Made by a program: the position numbers and the translations under genes
Notes under the pieces: model-generated
Seen by the model: the letters and a program-made list of their open reading frames with translations, nothing else
Database searches by the model: none
What the model was told of the DNA's origin: nothing
Source of the DNA: Chloroflexota bacterium
GTDB lineage: Bacteria > Chloroflexota > Limnocylindria > QHBO01
Length of the DNA stretch: 64,000 nt
Direction: 5' to 3'
Assembly (NCBI GenBank): GCA_003243965.1
Contig: QHBO01000016.1
Coordinates: 195,076-259,075, forward strand
Shown: positions 16,440-25,150 of the stretch, in pieces
Position numbering within the stretch: the first letter of the stretch is position 1
Layout of the letters: each line of letters opens with the position of its first letter

Positions 16440-16865
16440 ATGACGATGCCCGACACGACGCGCGAGCCGATCTCGCTGACCGCACCGGTGCCGGTGTCGA
16501 CCGAGACCCTGGTCACGGTGACCGACGCGGCAGCCGCCAAGGTGCGTGAGCTTCGCAGCCGCGAAGGGAAGGACAGCGCCTCGCTCCGCCTGTTCGTCAA
16601 GAGCGGCGGCTGCTCCGGGTTCAGCTATGGCCTCGCCTTCGACGAGAAGCTCGCCGATGATGACCGCGTCGAGGATCACGCCGGCGTGCCGGTGGTGATC
16701 GACGCGTTCAGCGCCCAGTACGTGGGTGGCGCGGAGATCGACTACGTCGATTCCCTGATGGGTTCCGGCTTCGCAATCAACAACCCAAACGCGGTCAGCA
16801 GCTGCGCCTGCGGCTCCTCGTTCAACACCGATGGCTCCCCCACCCGCGCCGGGGGCTGCCACTAG
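16440..16865 (+). CDS. A-type iron-sulfur cluster carrier (IscA/ErpA/HesB family)
   Basis: A 141-residue HesB-fold protein that carries and delivers Fe-S clusters. The three ligand cysteines are present: Cys58 in SGGCSGFSYGL and Cys122/Cys124 in SSCACGSSF. The core DAAAAKVRELRSREG and YVGGAEIDYVDSLMGSGFAINNPNA are family-typical. The N-terminal 25 residues before VTVTDAAA are extra. It should supply the Rieske proteins and the Fe-S flavoprotein of this window, among others. It has its own promoter and a strong terminator. The long upstream ORF-track extension covers the promoter and is rejected. Confidence 0.94.
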   Translation: MTMPDTTREPISLTAPVPVSTETLVTVTDAAAAKVRELRSREGKDSASLRLFVKSGGCSGFSYGLAFDEKLADDDRVEDHAGVPVVIDAFSAQYVGGAEIDYVDSLMGSGFAINNPNAVSSCACGSSFNTDGSPTRAGGCH

Positions 16866-16884
16866 CCGACCGACGTTCAGACAC

Positions 16885-16915
16885 GGCCCCGGCCATAACG
16901 GCCGGGGCCATTTTC
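16885..16915 (+). terminator. Rho-independent terminator after the Fe-S carrier gene
   Basis: A perfect 10-bp stem GGCCCCGGCC / GGCCGGGGCC with a 5-nt loop ATAAC is followed by ATTTTC. It lies 19 nt after the stop codon. Confidence 0.85.
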
Positions 16916-17007
16916 GTGCCCGGAAGACGGTGACCGTGCCGCCTTCCTGCTATGCTGGGTTAGCACGTATTGCGAGCAGGCCGATGCACCTCACACGCAG
17001 CTGACCG

Positions 17008-17793
17008 ATGCCCGGATCCCGCTCGCGGCACGACACCGATCTCTCCACCGCGGAGGCGATCCGCCGCGACTTCTCTGCGGCATGGGGCGAACTCGGAGCG
17101 GCATGGGGTGTGGCCCCCTCGACCGCTGCGGTCCAGGGCTACCTGCTCGCGCACGGCGGCCCGCTCACCGAGCCGGAGATCCGTCGCGCGCTGGGGCTGA
17201 GCCACCGGGCAGCCTCGCTTGCCCTCCTGCAATGCGAGGAGTGGGGGCTGATCCGGCGCGCAGCCGCGCCCCGACGGAGCGGACAGCGCGGCCCGGTGGC
17301 GACCGCCTACGAGATGGTCGGCAGCAACTGGGAGTGGTTCCGCCGCGTCGCGCGGGCGCGCAAGGAGCGCGAAACCGACCCGGTCGTGCCGGTCCTCGAC
17401 CGCTGCGTCCAGGCCGCGGCACGGGAAGCGCGCGCCAGCCACGATCCGGAGCTGGCCGAGCTGGCGGAACGCCTCGAAGGCCTCGGGACCTTCGTCCGTC
17501 TCTTCGACCGCGGCGTCGGTGTCATCGTCGATGGGTCGCCGGAAGCCACCGAGACCCTGTTCGCGCTCATCGGCGAGGTGGAACCCGCGGCCCTGGCGCG
17601 GCTCCTCGAGCTGGTGGGCACGCTGCCGCCGCGAGAGCTGGCCCGCGCCCTGACGACGCTCTCCCGGCTCTCGCCGCGCGCAGCCCGGCGCCTGTTGTCG
17701 CTTGCCGCGCAGCCCGCGCTGGCTCGCCTGGTGCGGACAAGCCACGTGGCGGCGGAAGCGCGGCCGCCGGTCGCGGAGCGGGATCGCCGCTAG
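17008..17793 (+). CDS. GbsR/MarR-type transcriptional regulator
   Basis: A 261-residue protein with a GbsR-like winged helix at residues about 40-110: PSTAAVQGYLLAHGGPLTEPEIRRALGLSHRAASLALLQCEEWGLIRR, then GSNWEWFRRVARARKERE, the helix typical of the family. The C-terminal half (FVRLFDRGVGVIVDGSPEAT and later helices) is an unassigned helical region, longer than in ordinary GbsR (about 180 residues). GbsR regulators control osmoprotectant or other metabolic genes. The start has an ACCGATG context and no Shine-Dalgarno. It is convergent with the aldolase gene, with a 15-nt gap, so its target is not obvious. Confidence 0.8.
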   Translation: MPGSRSRHDTDLSTAEAIRRDFSAAWGELGAAWGVAPSTAAVQGYLLAHGGPLTEPEIRRALGLSHRAASLALLQCEEWGLIRRAAAPRRSGQRGPVATAYEMVGSNWEWFRRVARARKERETDPVVPVLDRCVQAAAREARASHDPELAELAERLEGLGTFVRLFDRGVGVIVDGSPEATETLFALIGEVEPAALARLLELVGTLPPRELARALTTLSRLSPRAARRLLSLAAQPALARLVRTSHVAAEARPPVAERDRR

Positions 17794-17808
17794 GCCGCTG
17801 CCGGCGGG

Positions 17809-19269
17809 CTACTCCCCGGAGGGATCCGGCTCGAAGACCGATGCCGCCGCCGAAACCGCCTGCCGTGCCTCGCCACCGAGCGCGCTGGGCAGCGGCTGGT
17901 CGAGCCGCGGCGGCGACACGAACCGCTCTACCAGCGCCCGCGTGTCCCGGATCCCGAGCTCATCGAAGAGCTGGCCGAACTTCGCGCGCAGATTGTCGGC
18001 AATCTGGGACGCGGCTGCATCGGGCAGGGTCCACAGCTCGCGCTTGAAGGCGCCGATCGCCTTCTTGCGGCTCTTGTACACGAACTGCTCCTGCGTCTGG
18101 TCGGGCGCCCGCTCATCGGCGCAGTTGGTCTCGACCCAGGCCATCATCTCGCGGTGCAGCTCGGGCGGGAGGCCAGCCTGGTCGAACATGATGTTCTGGA
18201 AGCCAGTCGCGAGGTGGATCTCCGCGGCACCCGCGGACGGAAAATGGTGGAACGCCTCATCGGGCAGCGTCGATGCGCCGTGCTGGACGCAGCCGGCCAG
18301 CCCGTACTCGTCGCGCGCGACCGTCGAGAGCCGCTGGAGCGTGTCGAAGTCGATCTTGACCGAGGCGATGGTGCCGTCCGGAAGCGGCACGCCGCCGTGA
18401 GACGTCCCGGTCTGGATGCTGACCTTGGCGATGCCGGCCAGCCCCCCCGCATCGGTACCGAGGGCGTATCGGTACGCGTCGAGGTAGGCGCGGAGCTCCT
18501 CCTCGGTCGAGTTCTCCTTGCCGACCTCCCCGATCTCCCCGCCGATGCTGATCGTCACGCCGTCCGGCTCGAGCTGCCGGATCAGGCGGGTCAGCTCGGC
18601 GGTGTTCTCCGCGTTGACATGTTGCTGGTCGGGAGCCGTCGGCCGCGAGAGATCGACCAGGGTGCTGGAGTCGATGTCGATGTTCAGGAAGCCGCCGGAC
18701 ACCGCCTCGCGGGTCAGCGAGCGGAGCGCCTCGAGCTCGGCCTCGTGGTTCGCGTTCCACTTGGCGAGGTTGAACTGGAAGTGGTCTCCCTGGAGGAAGA
18801 CCGGACCCGGCCAGCCGGTCTTGATGGCGGCCGCCAGGACCGCCGCCGTGTACTCGGCGGGACGCTGATCGGTGTACGCCATCTCCGATTTGGCGATCTC
18901 GAAGATCACCGTCCCCGCGTCGCGCTGCATGGCGGCGGTGAACGCCTGCTGGGCCGAGAGGTAGGCGGTGGCGCGCAGGTTGAGCGCCGGCACGGTGAAC
19001 TGCCTGGCCGGGAACTCGCCGCGGCCGCGCGCCCGGTACAGCTCGTAGATCGACGCGGACCCGCAGCCCAGCTCCTGGCTGGCGGCCCAGATCGCCCAGC
19101 GACAGGCGTCACGCAGCTCCTCGTCGGCCTCGAAGACCGCCCCGAAGATCAGATCATCGATCAGATCTCCGCGGAGCTTGGCCGCATCCTCCAGCACCAG
19201 ACGGTGGCCCTCGATGCGCCCCACCTCCGCCAGGCGGGAACGGAGTTGGTCGGCGGAGTCGAAGGTCAT
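17809..19269 (-). CDS. Class II aldolase (ketose-bisphosphate aldolase family)
   Basis: A 486-residue zinc-dependent class II aldolase-like protein. Recognisable active-site segments are FLQGDHFQFN (catalytic aspartate and zinc histidine region), NIDIDSSTLVD, ISIGGEIGEVGKEN (glutamate), QTGTSHGGVPLPDG and CVQHGASTLPDEAF (zinc histidines and phosphate loop). It is longer than standard fructose-bisphosphate aldolases (about 300-350), with an N-terminal helical extension and a C-terminal tail. Glycolytic FBP aldolase or a tagatose-type aldolase are both possible. It starts 30 nt after the last gene of the cytochrome b operon and may be a read-through member. Confidence 0.88.
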   Translation of the reverse strand: MTFDSADQLRSRLAEVGRIEGHRLVLEDAAKLRGDLIDDLIFGAVFEADEELRDACRWAIWAASQELGCGSASIYELYRARGRGEFPARQFTVPALNLRATAYLSAQQAFTAAMQRDAGTVIFEIAKSEMAYTDQRPAEYTAAVLAAAIKTGWPGPVFLQGDHFQFNLAKWNANHEAELEALRSLTREAVSGGFLNIDIDSSTLVDLSRPTAPDQQHVNAENTAELTRLIRQLEPDGVTISIGGEIGEVGKENSTEEELRAYLDAYRYALGTDAGGLAGIAKVSIQTGTSHGGVPLPDGTIASVKIDFDTLQRLSTVARDEYGLAGCVQHGASTLPDEAFHHFPSAGAAEIHLATGFQNIMFDQAGLPPELHREMMAWVETNCADERAPDQTQEQFVYKSRKKAIGAFKRELWTLPDAAASQIADNLRAKFGQLFDELGIRDTRALVERFVSPPRLDQPLPSALGGEARQAVSAAASVFEPDPSGE

Positions 19270-19299
19270 CGGGCGAGCTCCTGGTGTGGGGACGCCATG

Positions 19300-19653
19300 C
19301 TAGCGGAGGGCCGAAAGCAGGGTGAATGCCAGCAGCGGCGCGGCGGGGAGCCCCAGCACCGCGGCGAGGAGGTACCAGTCGCGCTGCGCGCGGGGATCGG
19401 CCGCGCCACGTCGGGCCAGTCCAGCGGTCCACCAGCGCACGCCGCTCAGCAGGGCGACGTACAGCGCGGCGGCCAGCGCGAGCACCCCCCATGCGAATCC
19501 GCGGACCGCCGGCGCGCACGAACCGAGGCTGAGTGGACAGCCCCGCAGCTGTCCGCCCGCATCGAGGAGGATGGCGGCCGTCACCACGGCGAGTACGGTG
19601 GCCGACCAGAGAACGTGGCCGGCACGCCCGGGCCGGGGGTGACCCTCCGTCAG
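19300..19653 (-). CDS. Small three-span membrane protein of the cytochrome b operon (CTG start)
   Basis: A 117-residue hydrophobic protein with three transmembrane helices (VLWSATVLAVVTAAILL, FAWGVLALAAALYVALLSGV, WYLLAAVLGLPAAPLLAFTLL) and a CPLSLGSCAPAV loop that could form a disulfide. I do not recognise the family. No ATG, GTG or TTG is available at the expected beginning; an in-frame CTG overlaps the stop of the upstream gene as CTGA, an exact analogue of the ATGA junctions in this operon, so CTG is proposed as the start. The ORF track instead begins 252 nt upstream inside that gene. It is the last gene of the respiratory operon. Confidence 0.6.
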   Translation of the reverse strand: MTEGHPRPGRAGHVLWSATVLAVVTAAILLDAGGQLRGCPLSLGSCAPAVRGFAWGVLALAAALYVALLSGVRWWTAGLARRGAADPRAQRDWYLLAAVLGLPAAPLLAFTLLSALR

Positions 19654-20234
19654 CCCGCGGAGTAGGCGGCGCTGGCCGCGGCGGCTGCCTGTGCCTCCCG
19701 GCGCGTGATGCGTCGGAACTCCAGGTACAGGTAGACGAGGGTGGCGGCTCCCATGCCGCCGGCGATCAGCGCCAGCACCACGCCCTCGAGCGGGAAGAGC
19801 GGCGGGATGAACGAGCCGCCGCCCAGGTTGAAGGCGAGCAGCGGGATCATCAGCAGCAGCACGAAGAGCAGCTGCATGAAGTCGAGCGCGCGGATCAGCG
19901 ACCACCCGAATCCGCGGCGCCCGCGGGCCGCCTGGGTCCAGAGCGCGAGGATGATCAGGACGATGAAGTTGCCGCCGCCGATCATGGCCGCCAGCAGGAA
20001 GCCGACCGCCTCACTGAACTTCAGGAACGGGATGTACTGGGTCGACAGGTAGTACACGTAGTTCGGAATGTAGGTGAGCAGGAAGTACACGTACAGGAAC
20101 AGCGGAATCGCCTTGAGCAGCGCCACCAGCCATGTCTCGTGGCCGTACAGCAGCCAGTTCATGAAGTCGTCGACAAAGGCGAGGCCCCGGACCATCACGC
20201 CGCGGCGCGGCGGAACTCGATAGGCGTTGGTCAT
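19650..20234 (-). CDS. Multi-span membrane protein of the cytochrome b operon, unknown
   Basis: A 194-residue membrane protein with four or five predicted helices (ALLKAIPLFLYVYFLLTY, FLLAAMIGGGNFIVLIILALW, LLFVLLLMIPLLAFNL, VVLALIAGGMGAATLVYLYLEF). It starts at MTNAYRVPP, 8 nt after the cytochrome c stop. No cofactor motif is visible. The aromatic YIPNYVYYLSTQYIP stretch between helices is distinctive. Position suggests an accessory subunit of the quinol:cytochrome c oxidoreductase, but no family assignment is made. Confidence 0.75.
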   Translation of the reverse strand: MTNAYRVPPRRGVMVRGLAFVDDFMNWLLYGHETWLVALLKAIPLFLYVYFLLTYIPNYVYYLSTQYIPFLKFSEAVGFLLAAMIGGGNFIVLIILALWTQAARGRRGFGWSLIRALDFMQLLFVLLLMIPLLAFNLGGGSFIPPLFPLEGVVLALIAGGMGAATLVYLYLEFRRITRREAQAAAAASAAYSAG

Positions 20235-20242
20235 CGGGGGCC

Positions 20243-21043
20243 CTACTTCTTCTGCGCCAGGAGGAAGGTGATCAGCGCGTCCAGCTGGGACTTGGAGAGC
20301 GTCCCCTCCGGATGGGGTGGCATGCCGGTCGCCTGCCCCTTGTTGTAGTTGGTGGCCGAGTCGCGGATCCATTTCTCCAGGAAGGTCCGCTTGTTGGCCT
20401 TGTAGTCGGACTGCATGGCGGCCAGCCCCGAGGGCGGGTTCGGCAGGGCGGTGACCAGCGCGGCGCCGATGTTCTGGATATTCGGACCGGAAACGCCGGA
20501 GAGGTCAGCGCCGTGACAGCCGGCGCAGCCGCTCTGGCTGTACACCGCCTGGCCGGCCTGGACCGTGTTCGGAACGGTCTCGGCCGGCTGGCCGGCCGAT
20601 GCCTGCGCCCAGCTGGTGACGAGTGCGGTCAGAGCGTCGACCTGCTGCACGGTCAACGGTCCGCCGACCTCCGTGCTCCAGGCCGGCATCGGCGAGTTCA
20701 CATCTCCGGAGACGACCACGCCGCCGTAGCTGATCACCAGGTGCACGTAGTCCGGGTTGGCCTTCAGCTTGGTCGCGATGCTCGACGAGTGAAGGTTCGG
20801 GGCCAGCCGCTTCGTGCCGGGCACCGGGCCTCCCTTCCCCTCCGGGCCGTGGCAGCGGGCGCAGTTCGCGGTCGCCGGGTTCGCATTGGTGGCGGGGCCG
20901 AACATCTCCTTGCCGTACGCCAGCTGCTCCTCCTCCTGGGTCTTGGACCTCGCCTCCAGGCGCCCGCTGTCGGTCAGCCAGTAGAAGAGGGTGAAGATCG
21001 CCAGGCCGCTGATCAGGATCACGCCGAGCGTCTTGAGGCGCAT
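20243..21043 (-). CDS. Membrane-anchored dihaem cytochrome c
   Basis: A 266-residue protein with an N-terminal membrane anchor (LGVILISGLAIFTLFYWL) and two cytochrome c domains. Haem motifs are CARCH (Cys61-His65) and CAGCH (Cys173-His177). Probable axial methionines are in NSPMPAWS (near 119) and TGMPPHPEG near the C-terminus. This architecture is used in place of cytochrome c1/f in Rieske/cytochrome b complexes of several Gram-positive and Chloroflexota lineages. It takes electrons from the Rieske protein and passes them to a terminal oxidase or soluble carrier. The ACCGATG start lies directly after the Rieske gene. Confidence 0.94.
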   Translation of the reverse strand: MRLKTLGVILISGLAIFTLFYWLTDSGRLEARSKTQEEEQLAYGKEMFGPATNANPATANCARCHGPEGKGGPVPGTKRLAPNLHSSSIATKLKANPDYVHLVISYGGVVVSGDVNSPMPAWSTEVGGPLTVQQVDALTALVTSWAQASAGQPAETVPNTVQAGQAVYSQSGCAGCHGADLSGVSGPNIQNIGAALVTALPNPPSGLAAMQSDYKANKRTFLEKWIRDSATNYNKGQATGMPPHPEGTLSKSQLDALITFLLAQKK

Positions 21044-21046
21044 CGG

Positions 21047-21661
21047 TCAGCCCGTGCAGTGCGGGATGCTGGCGCTGTCGCGCGGATCGAAGGTCACCGT
21101 CCCAACCGGAGGTCCGGTGATCTTCTCGCCGGTGTTGACCTGGTAGACGCCGTTGCTGATGGTGACCGGGAAGCGATCCATGCCGCGCGGCGCCGGACCG
21201 GCGCGTTTCTCGCCCAGGATCGTGTACTTGCTGCCGTGGCACAGGCACTCGAACCATTTGCTCTTGTCGCACAGCTGGGGGATCTGGCAGCCGAGGTGTG
21301 GACACTTGCGGTACAGGGCCAGCACCGCGCCCTTTGGATCGGCCACCGTCTTGCCGCTGCCGTCGACAAGACCCTCGCCGGCCGGCACGTTGACGAAGAA
21401 GAGGCGCGCCTTGTTGTAGATGTACGGCTCGCCCTTGGGCCAGGCGGGCTGCTGCTGGGCGATGTCTGCGGCGGTGCCCAGGTCGACGATGCCGCCCAGC
21501 CCGCCCTTCAGGTTCGGCCACAGGAAGGCGATCGTCCCGCCCAGGAACTCGAGCGACAGGAGCCCGACGCCGATGCCGAGCATGCGGCGCATGAACCCGC
21601 GCCGGGTGATCTCGCCGATCGGCTTGGTGTGCACTTCGCCGTAGGAGGAATGGTTGGTCAT
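21047..21661 (-). CDS. Rieske iron-sulfur subunit of the quinol:cytochrome c oxidoreductase
   Basis: A 204-residue Rieske protein. The N-terminus has a Tat-type signal/anchor (EITRRGFMRRMLGIGVGLLSLEFLGG), and the cluster motifs are KCPHLGC and ECLCHGSKY, with the C-C pair for the stabilising disulfide. The insertion between the motifs (QIPQLCDKSKWFE) is short, as in b6f/bc-type proteins. The start ATG overlaps the subunit IV stop as ATGA; the ORF track start inside that gene is rejected. It should shuttle electrons from quinol at the Qo site to the dihaem cytochrome c. Confidence 0.94.
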   Translation of the reverse strand: MTNHSSYGEVHTKPIGEITRRGFMRRMLGIGVGLLSLEFLGGTIAFLWPNLKGGLGGIVDLGTAADIAQQQPAWPKGEPYIYNKARLFFVNVPAGEGLVDGSGKTVADPKGAVLALYRKCPHLGCQIPQLCDKSKWFECLCHGSKYTILGEKRAGPAPRGMDRFPVTISNGVYQVNTGEKITGPPVGTVTFDPRDSASIPHCTG

Positions 21662-22278
21662 AGGTTGAAGTAGATCCCCTGCCATGGCCAGACCCAGTTC
21701 CAGCCGGGTCCGCGGAAGAATGAACCGATGAAGGTGACCAGCAGTCCGCCGATCATGAGGCACAGGAAGAAGATCCAGATCATCTTCCGATCGCGGGCGG
21801 CCTTGTATGGCGAGCTGTCGACGAACGGGATGATCGCCAGACCGACGAGATAGAGGGTCGGGACCAGGACCCCGGCCACGGTCGGGTTGAAGTAGCTCAG
21901 GATCTCCTGGAGGCCCAGGAAGTACCACGGCGCCTTGGCGACGTGCGGGGTGTTGCCGGCGTTCGCCATCTGCTCGAGCGGCGCCTGGATGAAGAACGAG
22001 GTCAGGACCAGCACCCCGCTGATCAGCATCGCCATCAGGAACTCGGCGCGGAGCAGATGCGGCCAGGTGAGGACCGTCTCGTCGGGGCGCTTGTCGACCC
22101 GAACCATCGACTCCTGCTTGACGTAGGCAAGCAGGCGGAAGCGCTCTGTTCCCGGCACGCCGGGTGGGCCCGGGAGCTTGGGACCGCCGCCCGGCTGCTC
22201 GACGAGCGGCGCGCGGGCCGGAGCTTGGCTCGGGGCCGTCTTGTCGGCGCTGCGGTTCGGCCGCTTCTCGATGGTCAT
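21658..22278 (-). CDS. Cytochrome b subunit IV-like C-terminal half
   Basis: A 206-residue membrane protein corresponding to the C-terminal half of cytochrome b. Three transmembrane helices follow a Pro-rich N-terminus. The Qo-site motif reads TPHVAKAPWYFLGLQEILSYF, an APWY/PDWY variant of PEWY in which the glutamate is absent; this form is known from several Gram-positive-type complexes using menaquinol. NPTVAGVLVPTLYLVGLAIIPF follows. ACCGATG precedes the ORF. It pairs with the split cytochrome b gene upstream. Confidence 0.92.
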   Translation of the reverse strand: MTIEKRPNRSADKTAPSQAPARAPLVEQPGGGPKLPGPPGVPGTERFRLLAYVKQESMVRVDKRPDETVLTWPHLLRAEFLMAMLISGVLVLTSFFIQAPLEQMANAGNTPHVAKAPWYFLGLQEILSYFNPTVAGVLVPTLYLVGLAIIPFVDSSPYKAARDRKMIWIFFLCLMIGGLLVTFIGSFFRGPGWNWVWPWQGIYFNL

Positions 22279-22282
22279 CGGT

Positions 22283-23017
22283 CTACACCGGCCCCGAGAT
22301 GCCGCCGTCCTTCCGGATCCGCCAGAAGTGGACGACCATGAAGATGGCGGCCAGCAGCGGGAAGGCGATCACGTGAAGGACGTAGAAGCGGATCAGTGTC
22401 CCCTGCCCGACCTCGATGCCGCCGAGCAGGAAGAAGCTCGATTCCGAGCCGAGCAGCGGGGCGTACTGCGCCATCTGGGTGCCGACCGTGATGGCCCAGA
22501 ACGCGATCTGATCCCACGGCAACAGGTAGCCGGTGAAGCTCAGCATCAGGGTCAGGAACAGGAGCACCACGCCGACGACCCAGTTGAACTGGCGTGGCGG
22601 CTTGTAGGCGCCGTGGTAGAAGACCCGCATCATGTGCAGGAAGACGGTCAGCACCATCAGGTGCGCCGCCCAGCGGTGCATGTTCCGCACGAGCGAGCCG
22701 AAGGCGACCGAGGTGCCGATCGACTGGATGTCCTGGTAGGCGCGCGTCACCGACGGCACGTAGAAGAACATCAGGTACACGCCGGTGACCGTCAGCGCCA
22801 GGAACAGGAAGAAGCTGATCCCGCCCAGGCAGAAGGTGTAGGTGTAGCGCACCGCGTGGCGCTTGACGCGCACCGGGTGCAGGTGGAGGAAGACATTGTT
22901 CATGACCGCCAGCGCCCGCGTGCGGCTGGTGGTGGGGTACGGCTGACGGAAGAGGCTGCGCCAGACCTGCGACTCCTTGACGTAGCGCATCAGGGCGCCC
23001 GGCCCCGGGAAGCTCAT
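22283..23017 (-). CDS. Cytochrome b (b6-type, N-terminal half)
   Basis: A 244-residue four-helix cytochrome b. The bis-histidine ligands are in [19 protein letters not shown] (helix B) and [20 protein letters not shown] (helix D). The [13 protein letters not shown] segment, as in b6, forms the Qi/Qo boundary region. Conserved arginine and glycine positions are normal. It forms the membrane core of the Rieske/cytochrome b complex with subunit IV. The gene starts inside the 3' end of the flavoprotein gene (ATGA), which ties the two translationally. Confidence 0.96.
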   Translation of the reverse strand: MSFPGPGALMRYVKESQVWRSLFRQPYPTTSRTRALAVMNNVFLHLHPVRVKRHAVRYTYTFCLGGISFFLFLALTVTGVYLMFFYVPSVTRAYQDIQSIGTSVAFGSLVRNMHRWAAHLMVLTVFLHMMRVFYHGAYKPPRQFNWVVGVVLLFLTLMLSFTGYLLPWDQIAFWAITVGTQMAQYAPLLGSESSFFLLGGIEVGQGTLIRFYVLHVIAFPLLAAIFMVVHFWRIRKDGGISGPV

Positions 23018-24987
23018 CGGCGAACCGCCGGGCCGGCCTGCTGGCCGATCTGACCGAGCACATTGTCCTTGTAGCTCTCCAAGAGGACCTTCCCGTCAGG
23101 CGTGAACCGCTCGAGCTCGAGGCGGTCCATGGTGATGCAGTTGGTCGGGCACCGTTCGACACAGAGGTTGCACCGAATGCAGCGCTCCTCGTCGATCACC
23201 ATTGCGATTCCACGGGGCCACGATTGGAAGAGGTCGATCTCGGGGTCGTCGCCGCCGACCTGCGCCTTGTCGATCATGTAGATCACGCCCTCGGGGCACA
23301 CGTCGGCGCAGAGCCCGCACAGGATACAGCGCGGGCCGTCGATGTTGATGTTGTGGTTGCACTGCAGGCAGCGGCTGCCCTCGTCGATCGCCTGCCGTGT
23401 CGAGTAGCCGACCTCCACCAGGCTGGTGAAGTCGCGCCGCAGCTCCGGCGGAGCCATGGGGATGTGCTGTCGCTCGATGGCCTCGTAGTTGGGCGGCATG
23501 TCGTGCTCGAGCGTCTGGGTCAGCGTTGCGCGGTTGATGACCGGCAGCTCCACCAGCTCCTCACCCCGGATGCCGGTCAGCCAGCGGTCGACAGCCCGCG
23601 CGGTCCGCCGCCCGAGCCCGGCCGCCTCGATGATCGTGGCCGGACCGGTGACGTAGTCGCCGCAGGCGAAGACTCCGTCAACGTTCGTGCTGAACGTATC
23701 GGCGTTGATCGTCACTCGCCCGCGGTCCAGCGCGAACTCGAGGTTGTTCAGCCGGTTGCCCGCCGCATCGGTGGGAGTGGTGCCGTTCAGCGGCTGCGTG
23801 CGCCACGAGGAGATCGATCCGCCCGGCACGACGCTGCGGGTATCGGTCACGCCCAGGTGCCGGTTGAGCGCCGAGCCGTACTCGCCCAGCACGTTGTTGT
23901 CCGGCGACTGGCTGGTGCAGGGGATGACCATGTCGCACGGAATGGTGAACTCGCTGCCGGGGATCGGCTCCGCCGATCGGCGGCCGGTGGCGTCCGGCGG
24001 TCCGAGCCGCGTGCGCTGGAAGACGATGCCCTTCACCTTGCCCCGCTCGTCGGCGAGGACCTCGACAGGGGACGAGAAGAACTCGAAGCGCACACCCTCG
24101 AAGCGGGTCTCGTGCTGCTCCTCCTCGTCGACCACCATCTCGTCGGGGCCGCGGCGGTAGACGATGATGCTGGTCTTGGCGCCGAGACGCAGCGCGGTCC
24201 GCGATGAGTCCATGGCGGTGTAGCCGCCACCCACCACCACCACGTTGTCGCCGACCCATTGCTCCTGCCCCAGGTTGGCACGCTTCAGGAAGTCGACGCC
24301 GTAGATCACCCCGTCGAGCTCCTCACCGGGCACGTTCATGGCCACCGGGTACATGCAGCCGGTGGCCACCACCACGGCGTCGTGCCGCTCCTTGAGCTGG
24401 TCGAGGGTCAGGTCGCGGCCGATCTCGACGTTGTAGTGGAACTCCACGCCGTGCTTGGCGACCCAGTTCGCATCGAGCTCGATGACGTCACGCGGCAGGC
24501 GGAAGGCGGGCACACCGATGAGGGTCGTGCCGCCCGCCGACGGCAGCGCGTCGTAGAGGTGCACCTCGTGGCCGTACGCGGCGAGCTCCTTGGCGACGCT
24601 CAGCCCCGCCGGTCCCGCTCCCACCACCCCGACGCTCTTGCCGCTGGCAGGGCCAACCACCACGTTGTCGGGCATGTTGTTGCCGTAATGCCAGTCCACC
24701 AGGAAGCGCTTCATGGCGCGGATCGAGAGCGGCTTGTCGATATCGGCGCGCCGGCACGCCTTCTCGCAGGGAGCGCTGCACACGTAGCCGCAGATGGCGG
24801 CCACCGGGTTCGGATCGCGGGCGAGGATGTACCCCTCCTCGAAGCGGCCCTCGGCGGCCAGCATCAGGTAGCCCCGGCAGTTGGTGTTGACCGGGCAGCC
24901 TTCCTGGCACTCGATGTTGCACTGCAGCCAATCGACCCCGACTTCGGCAGTCTGAAACCGGAGCGGGATGGCGTTCTCGGAGATCAC
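23014..24987 (-). CDS. GltD-like NAD(P)H/FAD oxidoreductase with ferredoxin domain, first gene of the cytochrome b operon
   Basis: A 657-residue fusion. Residues about 15-90 form the cysteine-rich N-terminal Fe-S domain of GltD-like proteins ([30 protein letters not shown]). The FAD Rossmann fold begins at [17 protein letters not shown], and a second, NAD(P)-type fold is at [33 protein letters not shown] is the FAD-binding C-terminal motif. The last 100 residues carry two 4Fe-4S motifs, [13 protein letters not shown] and [15 protein letters not shown]. Such proteins transfer electrons between NAD(P)H, FAD and ferredoxin-like clusters. Being coupled to cytochrome b it may feed or withdraw electrons at the quinone pool (inference). 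Start is GTG. Confidence 0.92.
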   Translation of the reverse strand: MISENAIPLRFQTAEVGVDWLQCNIECQEGCPVNTNCRGYLMLAAEGRFEEGYILARDPNPVAAICGYVCSAPCEKACRRADIDKPLSIRAMKRFLVDWHYGNNMPDNVVVGPASGKSVGVVGAGPAGLSVAKELAAYGHEVHLYDALPSAGGTTLIGVPAFRLPRDVIELDANWVAKHGVEFHYNVEIGRDLTLDQLKERHDAVVVATGCMYPVAMNVPGEELDGVIYGVDFLKRANLGQEQWVGDNVVVVGGGYTAMDSSRTALRLGAKTSIIVYRRGPDEMVVDEEEQHETRFEGVRFEFFSSPVEVLADERGKVKGIVFQRTRLGPPDATGRRSAEPIPGSEFTIPCDMVIPCTSQSPDNNVLGEYGSALNRHLGVTDTRSVVPGGSISSWRTQPLNGTTPTDAAGNRLNNLEFALDRGRVTINADTFSTNVDGVFACGDYVTGPATIIEAAGLGRRTARAVDRWLTGIRGEELVELPVINRATLTQTLEHDMPPNYEAIERQHIPMAPPELRRDFTSLVEVGYSTRQAIDEGSRCLQCNHNINIDGPRCILCGLCADVCPEGVIYMIDKAQVGGDDPEIDLFQSWPRGIAMVIDEERCIRCNLCVERCPTNCITMDRLELERFTPDGKVLLESYKDNVLGQIGQQAGPAVRR

Positions 24988-25081
24988 TGCGCAGACGGCC
25001 CCTCAGGCGCGTGGCAACGGACCGATGAGCATGGGTTCGGACAGGCCGATGCTATCCGCCGGACGCTCACAGTGTCAAAGC

Positions 25082-25140
25082 GAGGCGACGCCGTCGCGGG
25101 CCCGAGGCGACGCCGCCGCGGGCCTGAGGCGACGCCGCGG
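25082..25140. repeat. 22-bp tandem repeat (2.7 copies) in the PBP 3' region
   Basis: GAGGCGACGCCGYCGCGGGCCY occurs as two full copies and one 15-nt partial copy. It is non-coding, just downstream of the PBP stop and upstream of the flavoprotein start. Its GC-rich internal symmetry could form stem-loops, so a role in termination is possible but unproven. Confidence 0.7.
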
Positions 25141-25150
25141 TCCGGGGCGG

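Noticed and set aside
18154-19665. 503-aa plus-strand ORF opposite the aldolase
   Set aside because: Arg/Gly-rich shadow with no motif; aldolase active-site motifs are on the minus strand.
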